From Chrysogorgia sp. JL179-B06 (taxonomy: Eukaryota; Cnidaria; Anthozoa; Scleralcyonacea; Chrysogorgiidae), in assembly GCA_035772405.1 (NCBI GenBank), contig JAYKKM010000498.1, positions 430,001 to 494,000 of the forward strand: a stretch of 64,000 nucleotides of DNA, read 5' to 3'. A program made the translations under genes and the position numbers. Shown piece by piece: positions 1 to 11,500 of the stretch (positions are counted from its first letter, which is position 1; every line of letters begins with the position of its first letter). The notes beneath the pieces are model-generated. The model saw nothing but the letters and a program-made list of their open reading frames with translations, searched no databases and was not told the origin of the DNA.

Positions 1-403
1 ACAAAACTTGGGATTTCTATTAACCAATCAGTTTCCCTGACATGCATTATGCCTAGAGACCTCTGATTATGACCATCAATATTTAGTTATCCATATTGCT
101 GCCAGCTCCACATCACAGTAGTCCAATGTGGGTAGAATTATCTACTTACTGTATATAATCTATCCACACCAACAATTGGAGTATTATCCCTAATAGGTTA
201 CGTCTTAGTAAATCTAATTTGAATGGACCCCTATACATTTGCACCATATATGCATGCCATCCGTAGACATTTGAACGAATTTGATTTTTTTAAAGGACAC
301 TCATTGTATGATAGAGATGCACTTTCTTCCTTCAACAGCCTTTGGTGTCTATATACTAAATACTACATTGATTATTTCGTGAGTCATCAATATTGTGATA
401 AAA

Positions 404-489
404 GTAATTTCTTTCTTAGTGATTGATGGTAGAAACAGCAGTAGACCCCCCACTATTCTGTTGCTGCACTCAAAAATTTTTAAATTTAA
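404..489 (+). repeat. Dispersed repeat family R1, copy A
   Basis: The segment starts GTAATTTCTTTCTTAGTGAT and contains GTAGAAACAGCAGTAGAC and CACTATTCTG. Closely similar segments lie at 1221-1310 on the same strand and at 54889-54970 inverted. This is an interspersed repeat of unknown class, possibly one end of a non-autonomous DNA transposon. No target duplication was recognised. Confidence 0.6.
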
Positions 490-897
490 AAATGCCCGGG
501 TCTTGCACGAGGCCCGGCCACATTGCCACGTCAATCACTTGTGATTGGTGTATTCTGCAGACCAATGAAATGTTGCAATCATTATGCATATTGCGTACCT
601 ACCAGTAACACTTAGTACCCGTTCATCTCAACACTTTCCCCAATTCCACTGGCTAAAAGCATTTATTATACATTCAACATTCATTCTCGTTTCCTATTGG
701 TCAATTCCAGTGAATTCTTAATCTCTGGCAGGTGCGACCTCATTTCTGTTGAATACTGTGAATTATTGCACGGAGGTGTCCAAAACAAAAATTATTTAAC
801 ACTGATGACGTCACTAGGACCAAACGTGCAAAAATTACAAATTAAAAAACGCCTGTAGTAGATTTGTTTCTATATTTTTATAGTAAGACTATCTTGA

Positions 898-1066
898 ACA
901 ATGTACAATAAAACAATTATTGGATTCGGCTTATGCATGATATTTAAGAGTTATCCAGACCTCGGTCAAAGTTATCTGCTTTGGCAGGTAACATTGACCT
1001 CGGTCTGGATAATTCTTGATATCATGATGCTCAACCTCATCCAATAATTGTATATTATGCTGTACT
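898..1066. repeat. Fold-back repeat (imperfect palindrome, arms about 80 bp)
   Basis: The arms are reverse complements of each other: the left contains AATTATTGGATTCGGC, GCATGATAT and TTATCCAGACC, and the right contains GGTCTGGATAATTCTTGATA, ATCATGATGC and CATCCAATAATT. The centre is a short hairpin (GTTATCTGC / GGCAGGTAAC). This is the shape of a fold-back MITE. I could not define a target duplication. Confidence 0.55.
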
Positions 1067-1220
1067 GTTACTACCATACAATAACATTATAAAGGTATGA
1101 GGTGTCTAAAAATATATACTTGCAATTAAGGGATCATTCATACATCTCATGGAAATTTATGGGAGGGGTACACATGTCAGTCCTGGGGCCCGAGTTTTGC
1201 TCTCGTGTGAGACAGGTGCT

Positions 1221-1310
1221 GTAATTTCTTTCTTAGTGATTTATAGTAGAAACAGCAGTAAACTTCCCCACTATTCTGTTCAGTGCAGGTGCCAGGTACT
1301 GCATCCAAAA
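1221..1310 (+). repeat. Dispersed repeat family R1, copy B
   Basis: Second copy of the 404-489 repeat in the same orientation. It carries the same GTAATTTCTTTCTTAGTGAT start and GTAGAAACAGCAGTA block, with a small insertion after CACTATTCTGTT. Confidence 0.6.
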
Positions 1311-1659
1311 ATTTAAAAAGTTTACGCTATTTAGTTTGATGTCCTATGGAAGAATTAAATTCAAACAACACAAAGCTCTCAAAGATATTGTCCACTGCAA
1401 ATTTATTCAGTTTTGCAAATAAATGGGCTAATACCTAATTCAAGTAAAAGAACTACAGTACTGTATTACAGTAGTAAATTAGCAACTACGCTATAAAAGT
1501 TTCAAACAGTATAAGCGGACAAGGGGTGCTGCGTATAACGTATTTCTAGTATATATTATATATTATATGTTAGTGCATGCAATAATACACATGCAAAATT
1601 AGAATTTCTAATTTTGAAATTCTGACCATTGCTCAAGCAACGGTTGCAACTCTCTGGAT

Positions 1660-2490
1660 CTGCCCCTGCTACTCTATCGACAGGTTGATGGAAAAGATCA
1701 ATCAAATGCCCTTCAAAGAGATCTTGATGTCCTCGCAGAATGGTCTCAAACCTGGTAGTTAAAGTTCAATCTTAAAAAATGCTATCACCTTACAATTACT
1801 AGGAAGAAATCACCATATGTGAGTAATTATCACATACAAGAGCACACGCTGAAATTAAAAGACCAACAAACCTATCTTGGAGTTGAACTTAGAACTTAGA
1901 TGGGACAAACATATTTGCAAAATCACTTGACAAGGCAAATCGATCCTTAGGTTTTGTGAGGTGCAACTTTAGCCACTGTCCCCAACTGGTGAAAAATCAG
2001 GCACTCGTTAGACCTCACCTAGAGTATGCTGCAACATCCTGGGATCCATAACACAAACAGGATATCCAGGCTCTGGAGATGGTCCAAAGCAGAGCTGCTC
2101 GTTTTGTCACTCGAGATTATAATAGACAACCAGGATCTGCCACCAGAATCCTATGTGATCTCCAATGGCCGACACTTGCAGAACGGCGTAAGCCAGGCTT
2201 ACCCTTCTGCACAGAGCAATACATGGAAACATTGCAATTGATATCCCAACTTACTTCAAAACACCCTCTTCGAACTTCAAGGAACTATCATGAACTTCGA
2301 TATGTCAACCCTCAAACATCATCTGACGTGTATAAACAGTTTTTTCCCCAGGACAATAGTCGAGTGGAATATGCTACCACCTGAAACACTGGAAACCACA
2401 TCAACTAATCTCTTTAAGAACAAAGTATCTGAACATATTTTTAGCATTGTTAGAGGATAATGAACGTATATACTAGTAGTTTTAATTTTT
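1660..2490 (+). mobile_element. 3' end of a CR1/Jockey-like LINE (decayed RT C-terminus)
   Basis: Translated in pieces, the plus strand gives the region after the RT palm of non-LTR elements: a TYLGVEL-type strand, then a block with VRPHLEYAA-like residues and MVQSRAARFV (frame starting at 2079), which is very typical of the LINE thumb and C-terminal region. Stops and frame changes occur throughout 1740-2060. The last readable coding is near 2384-2460 and is followed by AT-rich 3' sequence. No endonuclease or palm motifs lie upstream, so this is a 5'-truncated dead copy. The family is assigned from residue pattern only. Confidence 0.7.
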
Positions 2491-2742
2491 TAATTAATTA
2501 ATTTGTACTTTTATATTATGTTTATATGTGTGTATGACACCTTGCAATTTATGGGAGCCATCTCCCCCTGCAAGTATCATTATAGATCTAGATGGACTTC
2601 CTGGAGCTTCAGCACTGCCGCATTTTTCCTCGCTTCTCGGTCAATAGTCAGCTTGTTCTATGTGGAGAAAACGTTAGCGGTTTGTACAAGAAACGTCATG
2701 CACGTGGCATTTGCTGTTGTGATGACAATGAAATGCACTTAC

Positions 2743-3019
2743 CTTCTTTTTCAGATTCACTGTCTCGTTCAGCTTCAACCATGAAAAAACCGGACACTTC
2801 TTGGAATGTTTACGACTGCTTTCGAAGGCCTTCTTTAAATCTTCGTCCGATAAAATGCGATTCTTGTCATTGCTGTATCCTATATAGCCAACATCGACTG
2901 TCTTGTTTAGACATTCTCCATTCAAGTCATTTCCATAGGAGGAAAGGAATTCTCTCTTTATTTCATCTAATGATTTGTACTTTGGGAAGTTTTCAATGTC
3001 GTGATTCTCACAGGTTGTG
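2743..3019 (-). CDS. Candidate exon of an unrecognised gene
   Basis: The minus strand stays open through this stretch and encodes an acidic and basic mixed region (residues such as YKSLDEIKREF, GYIGYSNDKNRILSDEDL). It ends at a good donor (GAAG|GTAAGT) at 2743. The upstream boundary is uncertain because no strong polypyrimidine tract precedes the possible AG near 3019. The partner exons were not found and no family was recognised. It may be one exon of a host gene or of a transposon gene. Confidence 0.3.
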
Positions 3020-3509
3020 GTTGATTCTATTGTTTTATTGTCTTAATCAACCAATCACAAAACTTGATAGTATAGGTAGGTGGCGACCCCAATTATCGGT
3101 AATTCTAGGCCAATGTACACTTACTGATTATAATATGCTGTCCTATAGTTCAAAGCCTGATTATTAGATTAGTCATCCCACACATCTGACTTGCAGCTCG
3201 CAACTTCACAGCTTGCTGATTAACTAAAGCCATAATGGAACGAGTAGTGTCCAGGCGTTCAGCTATCAAAGTCTATACCGAAAGAAATAAACTTACTGGC
3301 GCCCACACTGCAACAGTTTGTGCAGTTTTGGTACTAATAAAAGAACATACATTAATACGCTGTTTATTAAACCACAGTAATAAACCGAACAGATATTTAA
3401 TTATGGAACAAGACAAGCTCGGAAGACGAACTTATACATCACTTTTTTATATATATATATTTTTTATTTTATTAAATTTGCCAACGAAAAATGTAATTAC
3501 AAATACAAA

Positions 3510-3893
3510 AAACTACAAAACTAGCCTAAAAAGAAAAATGGCGGGGACACCACAACAACAATCGCCAATTACCGTGGGCCCTGTGTTTAAAAAAATATTT
3601 AAAAAAAATAAATTTTTTTTTAAAGTTCTTACATGCAAGCAAGAAATTGGTTTATTCAGCGAACGTCCTCGATTACACTTGATGCAAACCGGTTTGAAAG
3701 AGCGTGGATCGTCCCATTGATAATTTGACAATGATGCTTTGTAATAATTGAGCATAATTGTTTTAAAAGACATCATATTGTTAGTACTCAAACAAAGTTC
3801 ATCTGCCAAAGCGTTCCACACTCTACATGTTCGTACAAAATAAGAACGCTGATATGTAGTTGTCTTGCATTTTGGCACTTCAAACTTTATCAC
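3510..3893 (-). mobile_element. 3' end of a CR1-like LINE
   Basis: The minus frame from 3893 reads the C-terminal tail of a LINE RT protein: TTTYQRSYFVRTCRVWNAL near the start (the usual 'NSFFVR...LWN.LP' region), then WDDPRSFKPVCIKCNRGRSL, a Cys-containing tail common in CR1-like proteins. The frame then runs into low-complexity A/T sequence near 3600, which is probably the element's 3' untranslated end. 5'-truncated, with no catalytic domains. Confidence 0.65.
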
Positions 3894-4810
3894 GTTGCTC
3901 GCAGATGATCTTGTCGACTTGGTGTTTCTGGCCGTAACGTAAATAATTGTATATCTGCTATGCCAATTATTAGTTGATCATTTTAACAATTTCTTTTAAC
4001 TAAATTACTTTTGTATGATTGCATTAGAGTACCATCGTAAATAATCTTCCACGTAAGTTTTATGACGATGCTTGTGGCGACCTTGTTGCGAATTATTATT
4101 GGTGTTTGTCAACAACATAGCTTGAACTAACCACGCTCAGTCAACAGCCAGGTTCTAACTGAAGTGGCGAGTCTACGTGACGAAATTTCGCCATGCTAAG
4201 CTTCGAAACCTCAACTCGCGAATTATCGAAGTGAATACCGCTTCAAACAATTGCACTAATATTCAATAATAACTATGTCGCAATGCCAAATAAACCAATT
4301 AGCAGCATTAATCGTACTTTTCTTATCACATTTACATCATCGACTTACCTTATTCTAGTAGTTTTCCATTGTTTATTGCAGAAAGAAGCAGCCACTGTTA
4401 ATGATCGAATAATTAAACGCCATGCCCATGTTGTTTTCTTGTGGCGTTGCGAAGACAACCAAGGTTATCGAGATTTAACGCGCATTGATTGGTTGGCACT
4501 TTTAAGTTAGCCAATCAGCATTTAGTATTTTCTGCATGGCAATGTATGACCAAGGTCAGCGCGATGTAAATTTCACAATGGATTCGATGCTCGCAAACTG
4601 ACAGTAGAAAACTCGAAAAAAATAGCATTAAAATCCCGAATCACGGGTGCCAACAACCCTCACATCCAAAGTAAACACTATTGTATTCGATGTGGCATGG
4701 TTGGCAGCTTGTAACAAAAAATGCCATGAAGAGTAATATTTTGGATAGTTAGCCTGCCGTCTATCAGTGGAACTTACTGAACATGATATTCCTGCTAACT
4801 GGAAGAATTC

Positions 4811-5474
4811 CCTCACAGCTGAAGATGAACGAGCTTCGTTTTTGGTTAAAATGTCGTGGGGATTCGTGCAAAGGTCTTAAAACGAAGGCATAATTCGTAA
4901 AAAGGTAAACCATATTTTTCAAGAACTTGTACAAAATATTCTACCGTTGTCAATACCACGATTTTCACGCTGTTTTCTTGTCTTTATTTCACTTTGAAGG
5001 GTAGATGAGTACGTAAAATCAGGTCGCTACAAGAGCATAGTTGATCGCAACCTAAATAAGATCTTCTCAAAAAGAAAAGCGAGAAAACAAACCCTAACTC
5101 AAGAAATCGAGCCGACTAGTGACAATTCATTCGAGAATGCATTCATCAATCCAGTAAAGTACCCGAAAAACGGTTGGTCGACTAGTCTGTCTTGTATGCT
5201 TTTATTTTCTCGTGCAGAGATGAACTTGCATATCTCAAAATCTGGCAAGTCCTTCGATCCACAAAGCAAGAATCATACTGTTCCAACGAGTATGAGGAAG
5301 GCCAAAACATTTCTAGATGATGAATACCTGAAAGAAGTGTTGGCCACCAGCAATGAGAAACACTTTTATTTTAAATGTCTATGCCATTACAGCTTCAAAA
5401 AGAATGATCCACCGCACAACCTGAGAGTTGCTTTGGATCTTGCACTAACAACCAGAACCCCAGATAAATTATAA
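4811..5474 (+). pseudogene. N-terminal part of a SAP plus SWIM/YqaJ-type protein gene
   Basis: Two exons can be read. Exon 1 (about 4811-4904) encodes a SAP-like motif (LKMNELRFWLKCRG, then KGLKTKA, FVKR), with an in-frame TAA at 4891-4893 inside the motif, and ends at the donor AAAAG|GTAAAC. Exon 2 begins at 5000 after TTTGAAG; the split Arg codon joins in frame to VDEYVKSGRYKSIVDRNL and continues to the stop at 5472. The stretch GWSTSLSCMLLFSRAEMNLH followed by HTVPTSMRKAKTFLDDEYL and FYFKCLCHYSFKKNDPPHNL matches my memory of large cnidarian and sponge proteins with a SWIM zinc finger and a YqaJ-type exonuclease further on. Here the SWIM finger and exonuclease are missing: the frame ends 92 codons after 5196. 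With the stop in the SAP exon, a dead or truncated copy is most likely. Confidence 0.45.
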
Positions 5475-5487
5475 TAAATATGGCAAT

Positions 5488-6200
5488 CTAATGTCCCCAG
5501 TGCGGTGCCTCTAACACTTTTCCTAAAACACGATCTCCTAAAATAGGCAACGAGTGCTTTGGTAGCGATGCTTTCTTGTCTCCATTCAAATAAATTTCAG
5601 CAACTTCTTTGATCGCACGATTCGCTTCCAAAATTGGAGGCATGCCTGAATCAATTTTGGTCCTGGGAGCAAAATATAAAGGAGATACTAAATTAATTTA
5701 ATTTTGATTTATATATAATATTTCTCAATATCGTGAATAAATGTGCAACATAAATAACAGAAAAACTACAGTGTCTACTGAACATCTTATGAATTTATAC
5801 CTTAATGCCAACGTTTCATTCAACTGATTACCAGATTTCTGTTGAGAGGTCATGACACTAATATGACTCGACGACAGCCTCTGTTCCTCCTTTAGCTGCC
5901 AACGCGATGTCTATTGCCACACAGCCTTCAATTCCAATAGCAGTATACAGAGTCTCGTCTGTGTAAATGCTTTTGTACACTGCCTCCTCGTTCAATTTGG
6001 CTTTGATCAGCTGCTGGTTACCTTCCATCGTCAACTCATAGCTGTTAGCGAACACATTGCCGATACTTGGTTCAGTCAGTGTAAGTTTCTTTAGACAACC
6101 GTGGGATTTCGACAATGAAAACCACAAGATCAGGTGTTGTCCCGAAGTACTCCACAGGCTTCTCTTTAAAGCTTGCTTTAATTTGTGTAATGTTATTGCC
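5488..6200 (-). pseudogene. C-terminal exons of a transposase-like gene, paralogue of the 10.4-12.8 kb gene
   Basis: The minus-strand exon ending at 5801 (donor AAG|GTAT) encodes IYTDETLYTAIG and GGTEAVVESY, which align with LYTDPSFYTKVG and TGTESVVESF near the end of the gene at 8544-12816. A second exon (5662-5488, acceptor CCCAG) encodes GMPPILEANRAIKEVAEIY and DKKASLPKHSLPIL, aligning with the KVDWCFPPILQ...AVAEMAKIYIDGDKS tail of that gene, and stops at TAG. One frame change lies just after VVESY (about 5855). The plus-strand paralogue has no intron at this point. The N-terminal part is not present upstream; recombinase-like sequence lies there instead. Confidence 0.6.
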
Positions 6201-6229
6201 CCTAGACCTGGTTCAAAACAGGCAGTATC

Positions 6230-7470
6230 TACCAACATGTTTGCATGTATGTGTGTCCTTTCCTTGTATATAACATTTGCCATCGATGTTGATTTCGGCC
6301 AAACTCTTGCCTGCCCACTTGCTTGTTTTGCCTTTGTCAACAGCAAGCAACAGTTTGCTTACATTTGCAATCTCTATCGTGGACTCATGTAGCCTGTAAA
6401 ATTCTCTGTTCATAGCGATGTCATGCCTTAGGTGCCTGGCGAGCCAATCATCTCCATCTCATTCAGTGAGAGCACTTGCGAAAATTTAGCTATGTATTTT
6501 TGAAGTTTTGTGCTCGTCACATCATCAGGATTGGAAAGTGGCTGCTCGCATTCTTGAGCAAACTTTCTCATACAGTCCCAAGCTCGCATGTGACCTAGGG
6601 ACTGCCTGCTTGCTCTCACAAAGATGTACGGATTCCCGTCCGGTATGCCAACCATTGCTCTTGTTTGGTAAAGGAGGTCAATGCTTTCGTCAAAATAACC
6701 GGAACTTTTCTGCCCCGTTTTCCTTTTATTTCCACCATATCTAGTCTGAAGGGAATGAAAATAGTGAGAATATCAAGCTATAATAATAATATGCCTAATC
6801 CAAACAAGTCTATCATAGTGAAAAATAAACCAAAAAAACAACACCGTCTATTTTCAAAGTCATTGCAGCAGTATATAATGAGGTTATCTGTAAAAGTAAA
6901 ATGTATTTTTAGGGAGTGCTACTCTTGATAACTTCGGAAACGCTAACTCGGCATTTACGCGTGAAGGGAAGGCAAAAACAAATTAACACGTGTGGACGGT
7001 GCCTTAATGTCCGTTGTTACCTACCATTTTGACAGCTCTTTCTCAAACTGGTTAGGGATTCTATTATTTCGTAGCTGTTGGCATTACTCCAATCCGGCCT
7101 CTCGGAATAACCTTTTGACAGTTAGCTTTGACGCCTCTCCTCTTCGTTTATTAAACATAACCAGCAATGGTGTTTACACATCTTGCTGGCCGTCTTTCGT
7201 TTCAAATTTACAAAGGGTTTTGACAGTCAAATTTGTTAGGGTTTGATGAAGTCGAAAATTTGGGCGTTTAGATTTTCATCAGATTTTCTTAGCTGTATCA
7301 CCAAACGAGCAAGTTCTCTACTTTTTTGAGATGTATCTTGCGCGTTTTTTTATCCCATCCTTGGCATCCTTCAAAGAGAGGGCAGCAGTCACTTCTTTCT
7401 CGCCAGCATGCTTTCTGTAATAGTGATGGGATATTTTTTTGATAATTCTCCACAGTAAAAGCATGCCTGC
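6230..7470 (-). pseudogene. Decayed tyrosine-recombinase-like (Crypton-like) gene
   Basis: Two recognisable pieces lie on the minus strand. Near 7345-7465 there is a zinc-finger-like start (CFYCGEL, then HHYYRKHAGEKEV) that needs a one-base frame change in the A/T run at 7434-7440. At 6655-6230 comes a C-terminal block: MRAWDCMRKFAQE, TSTKLQKYIAKFSQVL, then WLARHLRHDIAMNREFYRLH and VSKLLLAVDKGKTSKWAGK. The last part resembles the HxxR/GH...H...YYR end of tyrosine recombinases in Crypton-like animal proteins, in which the Tyr would be the nucleophile. A frame change and stop at about 6428 separate the two halves of this block. The middle (6660-7340) has no clear coding. Family assignment is by motif memory. 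Confidence 0.45.
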
Positions 7471-7792
7471 TTCTCATAAGTATAAATTAGTGCTAAGATA
7501 ATATTTTAAAGTTTCTTCAGCTGGTTACAATTTTGCAGTTATTTTTATATATTGTGTAACAACTATAGATTCCACTCTGTCATTATCTGTTCAGTTATAC
7601 ATGCACATGTGACGTGCATGAACAAAAGAACAAAAAAGTGGATGGAACCACTTGTTATCTACTTATTTTATACAATAAAACTAGAAAACCAATTACGAAG
7701 TGTTGATGGTTCCCAGGGCATGATTTTACCTGTCAAGCGGAGAACTTTGGCAGGACATGCACAAGCAGCCACTCTCCTGGCACCGCAAGATA

Positions 7793-7800
7793 TAAGCGAT
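7793..7800. repeat. Target site duplication, left copy
   Basis: TAAGCGAT immediately before the left TIR, identical to the 8 bases immediately after the right TIR. Confidence 0.9.
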
Positions 7801-7817
7801 CCAGACTGTAAAGTTTT
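7801..7817 (+). repeat. Left terminal inverted repeat
   Basis: CCAGACTGTAAAGTTTT. It is followed by TGCGCGGGGAATATATTCCCCGCGC-type palindromic sequence (7819-7847), which can form a hairpin close to the end. Confidence 0.9.
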
Positions 7818-7920
7818 GCCTGCGCGGGGAATATATTCCCCGCGCAGTCTTCACGCGTTTTTTACATTTCTGCGCAACAATAGCAACTTGTCCACGCGAA
7901 ATCCCTGAAAGATGTACTTC

Positions 7921-7937
7921 CGCCGCGGCGCCGCGCA
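7921..7937. promoter_or_regulatory. Left GC-rich subterminal palindrome, possible transposase site
   Basis: CGCCGCGGCGCCGCGCA lies about 120 bp inside the left end. The same CGCGGCGCCGCGC core is at 13201-13214, about 90 bp inside the right end. Repeated subterminal motifs often bind transposase; that role is inferred here. Confidence 0.5.
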
Positions 7938-8543
7938 GTTTTTGTGGGACAAAAATACAATGTGATATCTTTACAAACCTTCACTCTTCAGTTCCAAATC
8001 GTATTCGTACCATATTACTATTTGTATGTCTGTTCTGTACAAGTTTCGTGCGAGCTCTTTTCTGTTCTACCTATATTCATGGAACATGAAGTATCCCACC
8101 TGGCAGCTGACCAGACATCTGCGGGCGCAAGCTAAGACAAGCCAGGTCAGCGGTCAGCCTAGCTATTTTGCATTTTCATTTACGCAATGCGATCGATGAT
8201 TTTAATAGCGATTGGTGATCTTGTCCCGGTGAGTTAGCCAGCATATATTTTACTTAGACAATAAAGCGAATAAACAACACTACAACAGCAACAGAGTTAC
8301 AGAGCATTAATAGAGCAATTGAAGTTTTAGTTGTTTAATTTAGTACTATAAACTTAAATTTATAGTTCTACTACTACTATAGACTGTGACATTGTCAATC
8401 AAGTGAACCAGTAAAAATTAAAAACAATAGAACTTAATAAAACTTTGACTGATTACTGATATACAGGTTAAAATTAGCGTCTATGAAAGAAACGTGTGAA
8501 TTTGAGACAGAAGTGAAATGTGATATCTAAACCGACAAGAACC

Positions 8544-11500
8544 ATGTTAGAAGAAGGTAAGTAACGTAACCGAAAATTAATAGTATCTTACTATCTTGGT
8601 TGATTGTCTTTACGCTAATTAAAACTATTCAAAAATCCGGTTGATTCTGTATTTCTGTTATAACTTTCCTCTTTTCATTTGAGGTACAGGTATGCCGTAC
8701 GAATATGCATGCGTTTCGTGCAGTAAAGAAACGTCTGGGGCTCATCTTTGTAAGAAGTGCAGAAAGCCATGCCACGCAATCCCTCCTTGTTGTTCAAATA
8801 GTATTAGTGAGGATGAAGAATCTGAAGGCTTTGGAGCGCAAGTGCTGTGCACACCCTGTTTCGCAAAATCATGTAAGTTAATTTGCGTTAACCAAGAAAC
8901 TGATAGTGATTAAGTGATATAATTGTATATTCATTATTAATCTATGACCAACTATGAACTATATTGTATATATTGGGTTGTAGGTGACCAGCCAACAGTT
9001 TCAGTGGATTCGTCCACGACCACATCAACGAAAAGTGGTGGGAAAACTGCAAGTGTAACATCCAGCTCTAATTGTAAGTTGAGGTTGTTCCACCCTGTTG
9101 AGCAAATGATTAACACAAACCCATGGTCTCCACTTCAGTTTTACAGTGAAAAACTAAGTAAACTGCTATTATTTACTGCAGATTTTGAATTATTCATGAA
9201 AAAAAATGGAAAGGAGCCAAAGGTTTTACCTAGCAAGAATCGTGCACAATGTGGTCACGAGAAGACAAGAGAAGCCATCTGTTTGATTTGTTACGAAGAA
9301 TATAAATTAAATCCGCTGAAAAAGTACCACTTTAGTCGCTTCAACCCTTCAACAATGAAAATTCACATGAAATGTCATAAAGATATATGTCCCAAATATT
9401 ACGCTAGCTATTTTGTAAAGGATGATGACCAAAAAGCAGTTCGAGCAACTAAAGAATATATTCGAAGCTGTTCCACGTAAGTGTAATGAATTACACCTTG
9501 TTACCCGTGTACACCTTATGGCCTATGCCATATATTATTATGCACAGCGCACTATGCCACCACTATAGTCTTTGTCAGAAATTCAAAAACACACAATTGT
9601 TATTGCATATTGATTTTTGCAGTCCTACCACCGTTTCTGAGGTAACTGAATCTACTCCTACTCCTAAAACTGTGTTCAGCAACGAAGAACAAGGACAGGC
9701 AGAAATTTCTACATTGTCAATTGCTGTTGATGACGATGTTCGTGATTTGACTTTGACTTCGAGTGCGACGCCAGAAGAGGTCGAGGATGAGTGCAAAGTG
9801 AAGTAAGTACTGTAAATTAGTGCATATTAGATGGCACTTACTATACATTGTAGTTAGAATAAACTTTGATTGTGAGCTGATATCTTTTTAGTGCAATGCC
9901 CGTTGGCGAATCTCCTGCCAAAAAAGCTAGAATGACTACGTTGCAACCGGAAAAGGACAGGAGTGCCAAGGAAGTCGTAACAGAAAATGAGGAAGTCACG
10001 ACAGCTACACGTGAAGCTATTCCGGTTGTTCGAGAGCCACCACAGACACCACTTGCCCAGTCGTCGATGGATAGCTTTGTTGGCAAGGACAAAGCCAGTG
10101 ATTTAGATCTTCACCTCGACCGAGAAAGCCTGGATTACATCGCCGAGAAGGTCTCTGAGCGCATAATGCTAAAGTCCGGTGCCAGTCCGTCCCTTGCAAA
10201 CCAGAAAGCTCCCTACAGCAGTTGTAGTTCTGCCGAAACCCGAATGTCGTTTTCCTGCCAAGATCTTGTTGTTTCTTAAAAGTAGAGAAGGATTACGAAC
10301 TTATATCCGAAGGAGAAGTTCACGTTATTCGTTGCAAACTGTGCCACACATACTTAGGTGATCATATTGCCTCATCATCACTGAAAAGAAAACCATCAGA
10401 GGTACTAGGTAGTTCATTATCCACAGGCCTGTCAGTGAGTGACGAAAACTACAAGCTTTACTGTGTCGGTGGTTGTAAGCAATGGTATCGAATGAAGAAT
10501 AGATTGCTGTCCCACATCAGGGAAGCGTCAGAAACCCATGTCAATGCAGTGCTGTATGCTCGCGAACTTAAAACTGTAAAAGCACGACAGACGACAGTTG
10601 TCCGCAATCAACTAAGAACAGCCATTGGGATTGTCCAAGCCAAAGCTGCAGCCGTACATTACGAAAACAGAATCGCTGAATTACACGAAGCTGGTGCAGA
10701 TGTCGGTGATTTCGGACATTCTAGAATTATGTTTCCACAGATGATTGCTGTTGCTTGCAGTTATGTCGATAGGGAAACCCAAAGTGTTCTCTGTGAGAAT
10801 CTGCCAAACACTGGACTACCACCGCACTACTTCGTAACAGCCGACAAGTCGACCAACCATCGTATATCTAACCAAGTGACTATGATATGTCCTGTTGTTG
10901 ATGGCAAGCGACGTGCTATACCTCTAGGTATGAAGCCAGTCTACGAATCTTCAGATGGCTCTGGTGGTAAGGGGAAGGAATTAGCTGATGCTATTTATGC
11001 AGATCTAAAGGATCATGTGAAAGTCACCGGAGTTAAATTGTTGGCAATGCAAGGAAAGGTGACGGATGGCCAGTACATCAATGCACCCTTTGTAACCGCT
11101 ATGAATGATCCGTTATTCAAGATCATAAAAGAACATTGTGATGACGAAGACCTGCAGAAAGTGCTGCTAGAATCTATTTGGTGGGAGTGCCATTGGGATC
11201 CAGCCCACTGGCTTGACAAAGTTTTTTCAAAGTACCACGACTCCGAAATGGTTAGCCGAATCCTGACTCGCGTTGCTCTTTTCCACCAGTTGTTCAGGCA
11301 TGGCAAGATGCACGCTGTTGCTAAAGAGATGGCCAAGGAACTAAAGCTTCCTTTCAACGTTACCCTATCATACGCCCCACAGAGATTCATGAGCAGCAGC
11401 TACTTGTCGTTAAATAACCTCCAAAGAAGCTACGAAGTCTACGTCGAAACATTCAAGGACCACCACAACGCACCGGACATGCTGTACAAGTTATGCGGCA

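Noticed and set aside
223..608. Short overlapping open frames on both strands
   Set aside because: No family features and biased by a dispersed repeat (R1); no splice or start context.
3235..3720. 161-codon plus-strand frame
   Set aside because: It lies opposite the LINE 3' end and runs through A/T low-complexity sequence; no domain.
9841..10092. 83-codon minus-strand frame
   Set aside because: Opposite an exon whose phase is fixed by splice sites on the plus strand.
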